NCBI RefSeq assembly: GCF_024296665.1
Contig: NZ_CP100762.1
Span: 2,170,001 to 2,234,000 of the forward strand
Length of the DNA stretch: 64,000 bases
Source of the DNA: Salinilacihabitans rarus
GTDB taxonomy: Archaea > Halobacteriota > Halobacteria > Halobacteriales > Natrialbaceae
Direction: 5' to 3'
A program made the position numbers and the translations under genes. Shown in pieces: positions 1 through 7,862 of this stretch (within the stretch, counting starts at the first letter, position 1; every line of letters starts with the position of its first letter). The notes below the pieces were generated by a model, which worked only from the letters and a program-made list of their open reading frames with translations, was not told the origin of the DNA and did not search any database.

Positions 1-29
1 ACGCCGAGGGTGAGATAGCCGAGGTTCAT
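1..29 (-). CDS. Start of an unidentified gene, cut by the window edge
   Basis: A leftward ATG at 27-29 opens a frame reading MNLGYLTLGV to the window edge. It lies 35 nt downstream of the stop of the CopB-type ATPase on the same strand, so it could be the next gene of that operon. The ten residues look like the start of a hydrophobic segment. Too little is present to assign a family, and the start itself is not certain. Confidence 0.35.
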
Positions 30-64
30 GTCTCGCCGTTGTGGTGAGTTCCGAAGCCGTCGCG

Positions 65-2353
65 TCAGATAGAGAGGTCCGCACGACGTAGCAGTTGGGC
101 GTTGATCGCGACGATGACCGTACTCGCGGACATGAGAAGCGCGCCCACGGCCGGCGTGAGGAGGACGCCAAGCGGCGCGAGGATGCCGGCAGCGAGCGGC
201 AGCGCGAACACGTTGTAGCCGGCCGCCCAGACGAGGTTCTCCTGCATCTTCCGGTAGCTCTTCCGGCTCAGGCGGACCAGATGGACGACGTCGCGCGGAT
301 CGTTCTCCACGAGGACGACGTCGGCCGACTCCACGGCGACGTCGGTCCCCGACCCGATGGCGATGCCGACGTCCGCCCGCGTCAGGGCGGGCGCGTCGTT
401 CACGCCGTCGCCGACCATCGCCACCAGCCGCCCCCGGTCCTGTAGCTCGACGATTTTCTCGTCTTTGTCCTCCGGGAGCACTTCGGCGAAGTAGGTGTCG
501 ATGTCGAGTTCCTCGGCGACGGCCCGGGCGACGTCCTCGGAGTCGCCGGTCAGCATCGCGACCTCGACGTCCACGTCGTGGAGCGCTTCGATCGCTTCGT
601 GGCTCGCGTCGCGGATCACGTCCGCGAGCGCGACCGCGCCCCGGACCGCCCCGTTCCGGACCAGGTAGACGACGCCCTGCCCGCGGGCCCCCGCCTCGTC
701 CGCGAACGCGTCGATGTCGTCGTCGGGGTCGACGTCGAGGTACCGGAGCAGGTTCGGCCCGCCCACGTGGACCGTCTCGCCGTCCCGAACGTGATCGCCG
801 GCCACGCCGGGGGTCGCGGCGGCTTCCGCCTCGACGGTCGCCCGGACGCCCCGCCCTTCGAGGGCCTCGAACTCCCGGACGCCGGGGACGGAGAGGCCCC
901 GCTCGCGGGCCGCCTCGCGGATCGCCGCCGCGATCACGTGCTCGGAGTCGCCCTCGGCGGCGGCCATCACCGCCAGCAGTTCGTCCTCGTCCCACTCGCC
1001 CGTCGTGGCGACGTCGACGACGCCCTGCTCGCCTTCCGTGAGAGTTCCCGTCTTGTCGAAGACGATCGTATCCAGATTGCGCGCTTCCTCCATGGCGATC
1101 CGGTCCCGGACGAGCATGCCGTTGTTCGCCGCCATCGTGGTGTTGATCGCGACCACCAGCGGGACCGCGAGGCCGAGCGCGTGCGGGCACGCGATGACCA
1201 GTACCGTCACGACGCGCTCGACCGTCGTCAGCCCGAACCCCGCCGCTGCCGTCCACGCGAGGCCCGTGACGATCGCGACCGAGATCGCGACGTAGAACAG
1301 CCAGCCGGCGGCTTTGTCGGCCAGCACCTGCGTCCGCGACCGGCTCTGCTGGGCCTCCTCGACCAGCCGCACGATGCCCGACAGCGTCGTCTCGTCGCCG
1401 GTCGCGGTGACGCGAACGCGGAGGCTCCCCTCGCGGTTGGTCGTGCCGCCGATGACCTCGTCGCCCGGTTCTTTCTTGACCGGCCGCGACTCGCCGGTGA
1501 TCAGCGCCTCGCTGACGTTCGACGCGCCCTCCTCGACGACGCCGTCGGCCGGGACGTTCGACCCCGGGCGAACGAGCACGAGGTCGTCGGTTTCGAGGTC
1601 GTCGACGCGAACCTCCTCGGTCTCGCCGTCGTCGGTGATGCGCTCGGCCGTCTCGGGCATCAGCGCCGCCAACTCGTCGAGCGCGCCCGACGCCCGCCTG
1701 ACCGAGCGCATCTCGATCCAGTGGCCCAGCAGGAAGATGACGATCAGCGTGACCAGTTCCCAGAAGAACGTCTCGCCGACGTCGAAGAGGACCGCGAGGA
1801 CGCTGTAGACGAAGGCGACGGTGATCGCCAGCGAAATCAACATCATCATCCCCGGCTCCCGGCGGCGCGCCTCGACCGTCGCCATCCGGAGGAAGGGGAC
1901 GCCGCCGTACAGGAAGACCGCGACCCCGAGGACGGGGACGACGAACTCGCTCCCCGGGAACGGCGGCGCGTCGAACCCGACCCACGCCTGAATCGAGGGG
2001 CTGTAGAGCAGGACCGGGAGGCTGAGGACGAGGCAGACGAAAAACCGCTTTTTGAACAGTTGCTCGTGGCCCGAGTGGTCGACGTGGGCCTCCCGGGCGT
2101 CGCGGTCGCGTCCCGCGTGGGCCTGGTGGGCGTGTTCCTCACGGGCTCTGCGTTCCGCGGCGCGACGCAGGTGCGGTTGCTCGCCCCGATACTGGGAGGC
2201 GTCCGCCCGCTCCTCGCGACGGCCGGTATCCGCGGCGGTCAACCCGCAGATCCGACAGCACGGGCAGTCGCGGTCGGTCGGCCGCTCGCCCGCGGTCCGC
2301 TCCCGACGGGCGTCGCGTGCGTGGTGTGTCTCCGGTGGATCGCGGTCTGCCAT
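65..2353 (-). CDS. CopB-type heavy-metal-translocating P-type ATPase (P1B-3)
   Basis: Membrane pump predicted to export Cu2+ or Ag+ using ATP. The 762 residues have a His-rich N-terminus (HAHQAHAG and HVDHSGH near residues 73-96) and then eight or so membrane helices. The metal-site motif is CPH (389-391), which marks the CopB subclass rather than the CPC of CopA. The phosphorylation loop DKTGTLTEG begins near 433, with ITGES near 285 and the hinge GDGVNDAP near 665. There is no HMA domain. A strong GAGGAGG Shine-Dalgarno sequence sits a few bases before the ATG and supports this start. The far N-terminus (CPCCRIC, residues 30-36) is Arg-rich and poorly conserved-looking, so its role is unclear. 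The exact metal is inferred from family knowledge. Confidence 0.93.
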   Translation of the reverse strand: MADRDPPETHHARDARRERTAGERPTDRDCPCCRICGLTAADTGRREERADASQYRGEQPHLRRAAERRAREEHAHQAHAGRDRDAREAHVDHSGHEQLFKKRFFVCLVLSLPVLLYSPSIQAWVGFDAPPFPGSEFVVPVLGVAVFLYGGVPFLRMATVEARRREPGMMMLISLAITVAFVYSVLAVLFDVGETFFWELVTLIVIFLLGHWIEMRSVRRASGALDELAALMPETAERITDDGETEEVRVDDLETDDLVLVRPGSNVPADGVVEEGASNVSEALITGESRPVKKEPGDEVIGGTTNREGSLRVRVTATGDETTLSGIVRLVEEAQQSRSRTQVLADKAAGWLFYVAISVAIVTGLAWTAAAGFGLTTVERVVTVLVIACPHALGLAVPLVVAINTTMAANNGMLVRDRIAMEEARNLDTIVFDKTGTLTEGEQGVVDVATTGEWDEDELLAVMAAAEGDSEHVIAAAIREAARERGLSVPGVREFEALEGRGVRATVEAEAAATPGVAGDHVRDGETVHVGGPNLLRYLDVDPDDDIDAFADEAGARGQGVVYLVRNGAVRGAVALADVIRDASHEAIEALHDVDVEVAMLTGDSEDVARAVAEELDIDTYFAEVLPEDKDEKIVELQDRGRLVAMVGDGVNDAPALTRADVGIAIGSGTDVAVESADVVLVENDPRDVVHLVRLSRKSYRKMQENLVWAAGYNVFALPLAAGILAPLGVLLTPAVGALLMSASTVIVAINAQLLRRADLSI

Positions 2354-2558
2354 TCGTCCTCCTCGTAGCCGCCCGCGGTCGTCCTCGCGGTTCTCGCGTC
2401 GGATTTCGCTACGAGTACCGACAGCGCGGGCGCCCTTGAGTTCACGGTCTGCATCCTACGACTCCCGTCCCCGGGCCGCGTCCGGTGTCCGCGGGCCGGG
2501 TCGTCGGTCGGGAAATCCGGGGCGATAAATCCCCTTCCTCACCGCCACCCGATGCTAG

Positions 2559-2573
2559 TATCCTCCTAGGATA
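2559..2573. promoter_or_regulatory. Palindrome in the AT-rich region upstream of the metal ATPase
   Basis: TATCCT-CCT-AGGATA is a 6+3+6 inverted repeat in an AT-rich patch (2551-2600), about 200 bp before the ATPase start and about 250 bp before the next rightward gene. It could be an operator for a metal-responsive regulator acting on either gene. I see no convincing gene in 2354-2816; the ORFs there are Arg/Ser/Pro-rich in all frames and look like shadows. Confidence 0.35.
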
Positions 2574-2816
2574 TAGATATGATATTAAAAACTAGTTGCC
2601 AAGAGCTAATGTCAGTTCCGTCGATGGGTCCCGTACGCCCCTGACACGACGCCAGTACTACCGCCGGCCACGCGGTACGGACTGGGAACGCGGCCCGACG
2701 CCGACGCCCCCGTTCGCGGGACGGGAGGACAACTGCGCACCCGATGTTCCGTCTGGGCGTGTGGGGAAGGGTGACGGTTGGAGGCGTCGGGCCCCGACAG
2801 CGAGGGTGATCCACGC

Positions 2817-3242
2817 ATGACGCACCTGACAACCCGCATCGTGGTCGTATTGCTCGTGACGGCACTGCTGCTGGGGAGTGTCTCACCGGCGGCGGCGAGC
2901 AGCACCGGCGAACCGAACCAATGCGAGTCGAGGGAGGTTCCCTCGTCACCGACCCCGCCGATCAGTTCGGCGACGGCGATTAGCTGTTCGGCCGCGGCGG
3001 CGTCGCAGGCCTACTGCGCGTACGGCGGCGCCCTCACGGCCGGGAGCCTGCTGACGCCCGCCGGCCCCGCGGACACCGCGGTCGCGGGCGTCGGAACCGG
3101 CGGCGCCTGCACGATCGCGGCCGGCGCGACGGGCGCGTGCGCCATCAGCGCGAGACTGGACGCGGCGCAGGCCGCGGGGGAGACGGGACTCGAAACGTCG
3201 GCGAACGCGGCCCTCGACGAAGCCAACTCCTGCGAGGAGTAG
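2817..3242 (+). CDS. Secreted Ala/Gly/Cys-rich small protein, halocin-like in composition
   Basis: The 141-residue product starts with a clear Sec-type signal: TTR, a long Val/Leu core and a likely cut after SPAAA near residue 27. The mature part is rich in Ala, Gly, Thr and Ser and has seven Cys, mostly followed by small residues (SCSAAA, YCAYGG, GACTIA, GACAIS), ending NSCEE. This composition recalls C8-type halocins, small Cys-rich secreted peptides, but I cannot show homology. The ATG at 2817 is preferred over one 39 nt upstream because it puts the signal peptide at the N-terminus. The frame ends at an amber codon, after which it stays open for another hydrophobic segment (see 3243-3311). 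Confidence 0.6.
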   Translation: MTHLTTRIVVVLLVTALLLGSVSPAAASSTGEPNQCESREVPSSPTPPISSATAISCSAAAASQAYCAYGGALTAGSLLTPAGPADTAVAGVGTGGACTIAAGATGACAISARLDAAQAAGETGLETSANAALDEANSCEE

Positions 3243-3311
3243 GCGAGTGAGGCCGCGGTCGCGTTTTTGTTGGTGTCGGCGGTGGGTTTGGCCGTCGGCA
3301 AGGCCCGTTGA
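3243..3311 (+). other. In-frame hydrophobic extension after the TAG stop
   Basis: Directly after the TAG at 3240-3242 the same frame reads ASEAAVAFLLVSAVGLAVGK and then an Arg and TGA. This is a good single membrane helix with a basic end. It could be the lost C-terminal anchor of the preceding secreted protein, cut off by a nonsense change, or a chance reading. Readthrough is less likely but cannot be excluded from sequence. Confidence 0.35.
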
Positions 3312-3432
3312 TTCGGGAGTTTGGATCCACTAAGAAGACCGATCAATCCAACCACCCCGCCAACCTGTAACAGTAGCTATAAGTAACGGTAGAACGACAT
3401 TTCGCCCGGAAGCCGCTCTCCATCGGCCGCAG

Positions 3433-3454
3433 GGGGCATGCGCTAAAATGCCCC
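3433..3454. other. Hairpin GGGGCAT/ATGCCCC in a gene-free stretch
   Basis: A perfect 7-bp inverted repeat with an 8-nt loop (GCGCTAAA) lies between the secreted peptide gene and the next small gene. The surrounding 3312-3601 holds no convincing gene. It has AT-richer patches, including TATAAGT near 3380 that could act as a promoter. The hairpin could be a terminator, part of an untranslated leader or a small RNA; nothing in the sequence decides. Confidence 0.35.
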
Positions 3455-3601
3455 GGGTGAGTACACACCCGAGACGTGGCTTCCAACCCGAAAGGGTCCG
3501 AAAGCCATGTTCGGATTGATTCTACCGAGACATAAACGTCTCGCACGGCCGACGTGTCACGCGGTAACCGAACGCCCGCGGAACCCCGACGGAGGCGTGC
3601 G

Positions 3602-3862
3602 ATGAGCGACGAGGCCGCGGAGTCGGGCGAGGAACCTGCCGGCGACGCGCCGTCGAACGCCACCGACGACGAGTCGACCGCCGAGGGCCCCACGCCCTAC
3701 CACGACGACCTCGCAGGCGCGGACGAACTGGTAGGCGAGTGGCTCCCGCCGGCCTGTCCACACTGTGGCGACCCGGTACAGGGCGTCGTCAGTCGGGGGC
3801 CGATGGACCACCGGGCCACGCCCTGCGGCTGTCGGGTCGCCCCCGGCGCGCTGCGCGAGTAG
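3602..3862 (+). CDS. Small zinc-finger protein
   Basis: The 86-residue acidic protein has about 45 disordered residues rich in Glu, Asp, Ser and Thr and then a compact C-terminal metal-binding motif, CPHCGDPVQ followed 18 or so residues later by CGC. This fits a one-zinc ribbon. Small zinc-finger proteins of 50-90 residues are abundant in haloarchaea and mostly uncharacterised. The ATG at 3602 is chosen over one 48 nt upstream because the intervening residues are Arg/Pro-rich and do not look haloarchaeal. It converges on the DUF2267 gene with 12 nt between stops. No function is assigned. Confidence 0.72.
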   Translation: MSDEAAESGEEPAGDAPSNATDDESTAEGPTPYHDDLAGADELVGEWLPPACPHCGDPVQGVVSRGPMDHRATPCGCRVAPGALRE

Positions 3863-3874
3863 GGACGCCGACGG

Positions 3875-4312
3875 TCAGTTCCCTCGGTCGACGTCCGCCT
3901 CGAACGCGTCCCCGGTCCCGACGAGTTCGAACAGCGACTCGAACCCCTCGTCCTCCGGGAGTTGCTGGCGAACCTGCTCGATTTCGCTCCCGGGGACGAC
4001 CGCCGCGAGCAGCGCGACGATCGCCCGTGCGTAGTAGACGGCCTCCGAGCGGGCGCTCTCGTCGTCCCCGAGGGCGGCGCGTTCGGCGACCCGGGAGACG
4101 AACTCGTCGAAGTCGAACCGCTGGCCGGAGTCGGCCTCGATCAGGTAGCGGTCGATCTCCATCGGGAGCGGCCCCGCGAGGTCGGTCGCCTCGCCTTCCT
4201 GGATCCGCTCGCCGAGCGTCGTCAGGACGGCCCGGGTGGCCCGGACCGCCTCGTCCATCCCCGGCAGTTCGAGTCGGTGCTGTACCTCGCCGACGAACTC
4301 GTGGTAGTCCAT
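3875..4312 (-). CDS. DUF2267 family protein
   Basis: The 145-residue acidic protein starts MDYHEFVGEV. It carries the DUF2267 pattern: a helical repeat around AVRATRAVLTTLGERI, a PLPMEIDRYL turn and a second FDFDEFVSRVAERA helix pair. Family members occur in bacteria and haloarchaea as small cytosolic helical proteins of unknown role. The frame is open 270 nt further upstream, but that part is Arg-rich and out of keeping with the acidic body, so the ATG at 4312 is used. Transcribed alone. Confidence 0.85.
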   Translation of the reverse strand: MDYHEFVGEVQHRLELPGMDEAVRATRAVLTTLGERIQEGEATDLAGPLPMEIDRYLIEADSGQRFDFDEFVSRVAERAALGDDESARSEAVYYARAIVALLAAVVPGSEIEQVRQQLPEDEGFESLFELVGTGDAFEADVDRGN

Positions 4313-4425
4313 CACCGATCCCACCACGTTCGCGACGAAAAACCGACGGTGTACCGGTCGGCGCGCCCACCTGTCGGCCGCGCGATACCGACGGAGACGT
4401 GACCGGCCGCCGTGATCGACGGGGG

Positions 4426-4560
4426 ATGACGGACGCGCACGCGGCGGGGGTCGACTGGGCCGCCGACGTCTGGCTCTGCGGCGAGTACCGGGACGGCGAG
4501 TACGCGTCGACGCGCGGCGAGCGGTCGCGGCGAGGGCGCGTGACCGTCGCGGGCCGGGCG
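4426..4560 (+). pseudogene. Possible remnant of a DUF429-like protein N-terminus
   Basis: From the ATG at 4426 the frame reads MTDAHAAGVDWAADVWLCGE and about ten more plausible residues, then degenerates into Arg/Ser-rich sequence. The GVDWAxxxWL start resembles the actin-like-fold opening of DUF429 proteins, but only this edge remains. The frame would overlap the DoxX start by more than 100 nt if kept to its stop. I read it as a truncated gene remnant within the 325-nt gap before DoxX; this is tentative. Confidence 0.3.
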
Positions 4561-4591
4561 TCGATTCCCAGCCGCTGGGCACATCCCTCTG

Positions 4592-4597
4592 TATTAA
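4592..4597 (+). promoter_or_regulatory. TATA box of the DoxX gene
   Basis: TATTAA stands in an otherwise GC-rich stretch, 41 nt before the ATG at 4638. With the usual 25-nt spacing this gives a short untranslated leader of about 16 nt. There is no obvious Shine-Dalgarno sequence. Confidence 0.5.
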
Positions 4598-4637
4598 GGT
4601 GTGGCAGTAACGAACACCCGCGTGTAGGTGAACGCCA

Positions 4638-5216
4638 ATGGGAACTGAAGCACCCTCGGAGCGGACCCTCGAAACGGAACTGTTCGGACGCGCGATTCGG
4701 TTCGACTACTCGGAGACGTGGATCGGATACTCGATACTGGGACTCCGGCTGGTGATGGCCTGGGTGTTCCTGCAAGCCGGGATCGAGAAGTTGCTCGATC
4801 CCGGCTGGTCGGCAGCGGGCTACATCGACCCACAGAGCGGGTTCGGCGTCACCGGGGCGAACCCGTTCGCGGACTTCTTCGCCGGCCTCGCCGGCTCCGC
4901 CGGCTTCGTCGACCCGCTTGTCGTCTACGGGCAACTGGCGATCGGGCTGGCGCTGCTGTTCGGCGTGCTCGTCCGGTTCGCCGTCTTCTGGGGCGCCGTC
5001 CAGATGCTGCTGTTCTGGATGGCGAGCCTCCAGGGCGGTCTGGCGGCCGGGCTCCCCGTCGAACACGGCTACGTCGTCAACAGCGACGTGGTCTACCTCC
5101 TGTTGCTGTTCGGCCTCGGCGCGGTCGGTGCCGGTCGGATCCTCGGCCTCGACGCCGCGCTCGAGGAGAGCGGCGCCGTCCGGAACAACCCGTGGCTCAG
5201 GTACCTCCTGGGCTGA
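4638..5216 (+). CDS. DoxX family membrane protein
   Basis: The 192-residue integral membrane protein has four helices. The DoxX signature is visible at the first helix (LRLVMAWVFLQAGIEKLLDP, about residues 36-55), followed by two further hydrophobic blocks and a last helix around VVYLLLLFGLGAVGAGRILG. DoxX proteins relate to the small subunit of the terminal quinol oxidase DoxDA of Acidianus, and many serve in thiol or redox stress complexes. The role in this organism is unknown. It is monocistronic with its own TATA box and converges on the PGF-CTERM gene. Confidence 0.9.
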   Translation: MGTEAPSERTLETELFGRAIRFDYSETWIGYSILGLRLVMAWVFLQAGIEKLLDPGWSAAGYIDPQSGFGVTGANPFADFFAGLAGSAGFVDPLVVYGQLAIGLALLFGVLVRFAVFWGAVQMLLFWMASLQGGLAAGLPVEHGYVVNSDVVYLLLLFGLGAVGAGRILGLDAALEESGAVRNNPWLRYLLG

Positions 5217-5287
5217 GGGCCCCCGGCCGCGGGACGGTCCGCGCCGGGCGGTCGGCGCACCCGCGATAAGACGGGTCGACCAACTTC

Positions 5288-6235
5288 TCAGCCGCGCCGT
5301 GCGAGCGCGACCAGCGCCAGCGCGACGACCGCGGCCGCGACGCCGAAGCCGGGCATCCGCTCGACGACGGAGCTGCCGGTCTCGCCCGTCGCGTCGTCCG
5401 CGTCGGATCCGTCGTCGCCGCTCTCGGCGCCGTCGGTCCCGTCGTCCTCGCTCGCGTCGCCGGATGCCTCGTCGCCGTCGGGACCGTCGCCGCCGGACGC
5501 CTCGTCGCCGTCGAGTTGGAGGACGACGACGACCTGTCCGTGGGACTCGTTCGGCCGGTAGGTCCAGCCGCCACCGGCCTCCTCGTAGGGTTCGGCGTCC
5601 TCGATCGGGTCGACGTCGGTGTCCCACGTGTCGTGGGCCTGCTGGACGTAGCCGACGACCTCGATCCGGTCGGCGTGTTCGCCCTCGACCTGTGCCTCGC
5701 CGTACTCGACCGTGCCGCCGTCCTCCGGGAGGCCGTGGATCTCGATGCAGTGGCTGTCCATGTAGCCGTCGCCCTGACCGAGGTCCTCGGTCGTGCCGAA
5801 CTGGTCGGCGTCGAGCGGGCGCTCGTAGTGTTCGGTCAGCGGCAACCGGACGGTCATCGGGTCGGCGTGGGAGTGCCACTCGATCTCCTCGCCGGTCGGA
5901 ACCGTCACCGTCGTGTTCGGGACGCTCTCGCCGACGATCACCTCTCCGGCCTCGTTGCGCAGCGTGACGCAGATCTTCCCGGAGCCCTCACCGAGGTACG
6001 GGTTGCGGTACTCGTCGCGCGGGTTCTCGTAGCTGACCCACCGGCCGTCCTCGGCGGCCGCCTCGAAGTAGGGGTCGCCGGGTTCGGGGGCCTCTTCGAC
6101 GTACTCCTCCTCGGTGACGTTCGTCGCCTGTGCGCCCGCGTCGGCGACGGCAAGCACCGCCAGCGCGCCTACAAGCAGCGCCACCGCGACCGCGATCGGG
6201 ACGAGGAACCGTAACAGGAACTTGGCGTTTGACAT
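5288..6235 (-). CDS. PGF-CTERM surface-anchored protein
   Basis: The 315-residue exported protein has an N-terminal membrane or signal helix (about residues 8-32) and an ectodomain of roughly 200 residues. The ectodomain has two Cys (KICVTL, DSHCIEIHG) and a His pair in EWHSHADPM that resembles a metal or beta-sandwich site. A Gly/Asp/Ser/Glu linker (about 245-290) follows, and the end is a PGF-CTERM signal (MPGFGVAAAVVALALVALARR). That signal is processed by archaeosortase ArtA, with lipid attachment at the cell surface. The linker is a typical glycosylated stalk. The ectodomain belongs to no family I recognise. No partner gene is adjacent. Confidence 0.85.
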   Translation of the reverse strand: MSNAKFLLRFLVPIAVAVALLVGALAVLAVADAGAQATNVTEEEYVEEAPEPGDPYFEAAAEDGRWVSYENPRDEYRNPYLGEGSGKICVTLRNEAGEVIVGESVPNTTVTVPTGEEIEWHSHADPMTVRLPLTEHYERPLDADQFGTTEDLGQGDGYMDSHCIEIHGLPEDGGTVEYGEAQVEGEHADRIEVVGYVQQAHDTWDTDVDPIEDAEPYEEAGGGWTYRPNESHGQVVVVLQLDGDEASGGDGPDGDEASGDASEDDGTDGAESGDDGSDADDATGETGSSVVERMPGFGVAAAVVALALVALARRG

Positions 6236-6285
6236 CGGTCGTGTGATCCCACCTGTCCGGGACCGCGACGCGGGGGTACCTATGT

Positions 6286-6651
6286 ATGCGTCGACTACTC
6301 GACGGTACGCGGCGGTTACTCGCCGATCCCCGCGCCGTCGGCGCTCGCAGGCGCGCCCCTCAAGCCGCCGGCGGCCGAACGGCCGCCGTGACCGAACTCA
6401 CCGTCCCGGAAGGGGCCACCGAACGCGAGACCGCGCGACTCGTCGAGGAGTTCGTCGCCGTCGGCGACGAGGTCGAGGTCCGCCGCGAGCGGATCGCCGA
6501 CGCCGACCGGATCGCGGCCGTCGGCGAGGTGACCGGCTTCGAGGCCGACGAGGAAGGCCGGGGCTACCTCGAAATCGACGGCCACCCGGTCTCACAGCAC
6601 AGCGTCCGCTACGACGAGATCCGCACGGTTACGAAGATCGACGCGGGGTGA
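6286..6651 (+). CDS. Small conserved-looking acidic protein of unknown function
   Basis: Up to 121 residues. The part from the GTG at 6388 (TELTVPEGATERETARLVEE) onward is acidic and fold-like, ending in a beta-rich segment YLEIDGHPVSQHSVRYDEIR. The first 34 residues from the ATG at 6286 are Arg-rich and atypical, so the true start may be the GTG at 6388, giving 87 residues. It stands alone between the PGF-CTERM and cold-shock genes. I recognise no family. Confidence 0.6.
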   Translation: MRRLLDGTRRLLADPRAVGARRRAPQAAGGRTAAVTELTVPEGATERETARLVEEFVAVGDEVEVRRERIADADRIAAVGEVTGFEADEEGRGYLEIDGHPVSQHSVRYDEIRTVTKIDAG

Positions 6652-6726
6652 GCGGGACCGACGCCGTCGCTCGCCGGGTAGCGCGTCGAAGAATCGAAAG
6701 CCGAGTTACTGAACGCAGAAGCCGTG

Positions 6727-6921
6727 TTACAGGCGGCTGACGTTGGTCGCGCGGGGGCCCTTCGGGGCCTGTTCGATGTCGAATTCGATCTCCTGTCCTT
6801 CTTCGAGGTCCGGGCCGCCAACGTCTTCCATGTGGAAGAACACGTCGTCGTCCGCGTCGTCCGTCGAAATGAAACCGTAACCGCCTGTGTCGTTGAAGAA
6901 ATCAACGTTGCCTTTCGCCAT
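6727..6921 (-). CDS. cspA: Cold-shock protein, CspA family
   Basis: The 64-residue single cold-shock domain carries both nucleic-acid-binding motifs, RNP1 as GGYGFIS and RNP2 as DVFFHMED. It ends in the conserved PKGPRATNVSRL. It binds single-stranded RNA or DNA and helps unfold structured RNA. The start MAKGNVDFFN is chosen over an in-frame ATG 24 nt upstream because it matches the family N-terminus and the paralogue at 50492. The TATA box lies 27-33 nt upstream, so the mRNA is probably leaderless. The paralogue differs at only a handful of positions. Confidence 0.97.
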   Translation of the reverse strand: MAKGNVDFFNDTGGYGFISTDDADDDVFFHMEDVGGPDLEEGQEIEFDIEQAPKGPRATNVSRL

Positions 6922-6947
6922 TGCCTCTAAAGGGACCGGAGCCACAC

Positions 6948-6954
6948 TGATAAG
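6948..6954 (-). promoter_or_regulatory. TATA box of the first cold-shock gene
   Basis: Leftward CTTATCA lies 27-33 nt upstream of the start codon. The short stretch before the ATG (CCCTTTAGAGGCA) resembles CCCCCTAGAAGC before the paralogue at 50492, so the promoter region is partly conserved between the two copies. Confidence 0.5.
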
Positions 6955-7088
6955 GGTACCGATACGTCGATCGTATCGCCACGGTTACACACGCCACGGG
7001 GTCGAGCGGATTCGAGTGCGACCTCGATCATCTCTGAGTCGGGCTCGAATAGCATCGTTTACGTGGGGGCAGCGAGTAGCCCCCCTCC

Positions 7089-7805
7089 ATGAGCCGAACA
7101 CGCGCGACGCCGACGGTGCCGCAGGTGGCGCTGATCGGGCTGTTCGTCACCGCGCTGGCGACGGCCCAGCTCACCGCTTCGAAAGTGCTGGTGTTCGACC
7201 TGCCCCTGTCGCTCCCGGTGACGGGCGCCGAACTCGCACTGCCCGGGGCGGCGCTCGCCTACGCGCTGACGTTCCTCGCGAGCGACTGCTACTCGGAACT
7301 GTACGGCCGGAAGGCCGCGCAGGTGGTCGTCAACGTCGCGTTCGCGATGAACTTCGTCGTCCTCCTGCTGGTCTGGTCGACCATCGCGGCCCCGGCCGCA
7401 GACCCCGAACTCGCCGCCCAGTTCGAGACCGTCCTCGGCGCGTCGACGAACATCGTCCTCGGGAGCCTGCTCGCGTACGTCGTCAGCCAGAACTGGGACG
7501 TGATCGTCTTCCACCGCATCCGCGGGTACACCGACGGCGACCACCTCTGGCTGCGCAACGTCGCCTCGACGGCGAGCAGTCAGGCCATCGACACCGTCAT
7601 CTTCGTCACGGTCGCCTTCGCCGTCGCCCCCGCCGTCCTCGGCGTCGGCAACGTCGAGTCCACGTCCCTCCTCCTCTCGCTGATCGTCGGCCAGTACCTG
7701 CTGAAGCTCCTGATCGCCGTCCTCGACACGCCGGTCGTCTACGCCGTCGTCGCCCTCGTTCGCTCGCGGCGCACGGCCGCGGGCGAGGAGCCCGCGACGG
7801 CCTGA
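7089..7805 (+). CDS. Queuosine/archaeosine precursor transporter (VUT family, YhhQ/DUF165)
   Basis: The 238-residue protein has six predicted membrane helices. It shows the family hallmarks: an early TASKVLVFDLPL segment, a conserved ASDCYSELYGRKAAQVV loop (about residues 64-82) and, near the C-terminus, a helix with STASSQAIDTVIFV. Family members import 7-deazaguanine precursors such as preQ0 or preQ1. In archaea this would feed archaeosine synthesis at tRNA position 15. It stands alone here without tgt or que genes. A potential operon with the peptidase 57 nt downstream cannot be excluded. The function is by family. Confidence 0.88.
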   Translation: MSRTRATPTVPQVALIGLFVTALATAQLTASKVLVFDLPLSLPVTGAELALPGAALAYALTFLASDCYSELYGRKAAQVVVNVAFAMNFVVLLLVWSTIAAPAADPELAAQFETVLGASTNIVLGSLLAYVVSQNWDVIVFHRIRGYTDGDHLWLRNVASTASSQAIDTVIFVTVAFAVAPAVLGVGNVESTSLLLSLIVGQYLLKLLIAVLDTPVVYAVVALVRSRRTAAGEEPATA

Positions 7806-7862
7806 ACCGGCGACGTCGACCGAAACGGGGAGCGTTTTGTGGCTCGCTCGCGAGGTGCGCGC

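Noticed and set aside
578-2368. Long rightward ORF (596 codons) opposite the metal ATPase
   Set aside because: Arg/Asp/Pro-rich antisense shadow typical of GC-rich DNA; the opposite strand encodes all P-type ATPase motifs.
2239-2454. 71-codon leftward ORF just upstream of the ATPase
   Set aside because: Overlaps the ATPase start by more than 100 nt, no motif and no conserved-looking segment; the ATPase has the better Shine-Dalgarno.
3340-3600. Insertion sequence remnant in the gap before the zinc-finger gene
   Set aside because: No transposase fragment, terminal inverted repeats or target duplication is visible.
3789-5879. Leftward ORF of 696 codons over DUF2267, DoxX and the PGF-CTERM gene
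   Set aside because: Arg-run composition and overlap with three genes with recognisable domains on other frames or strands.
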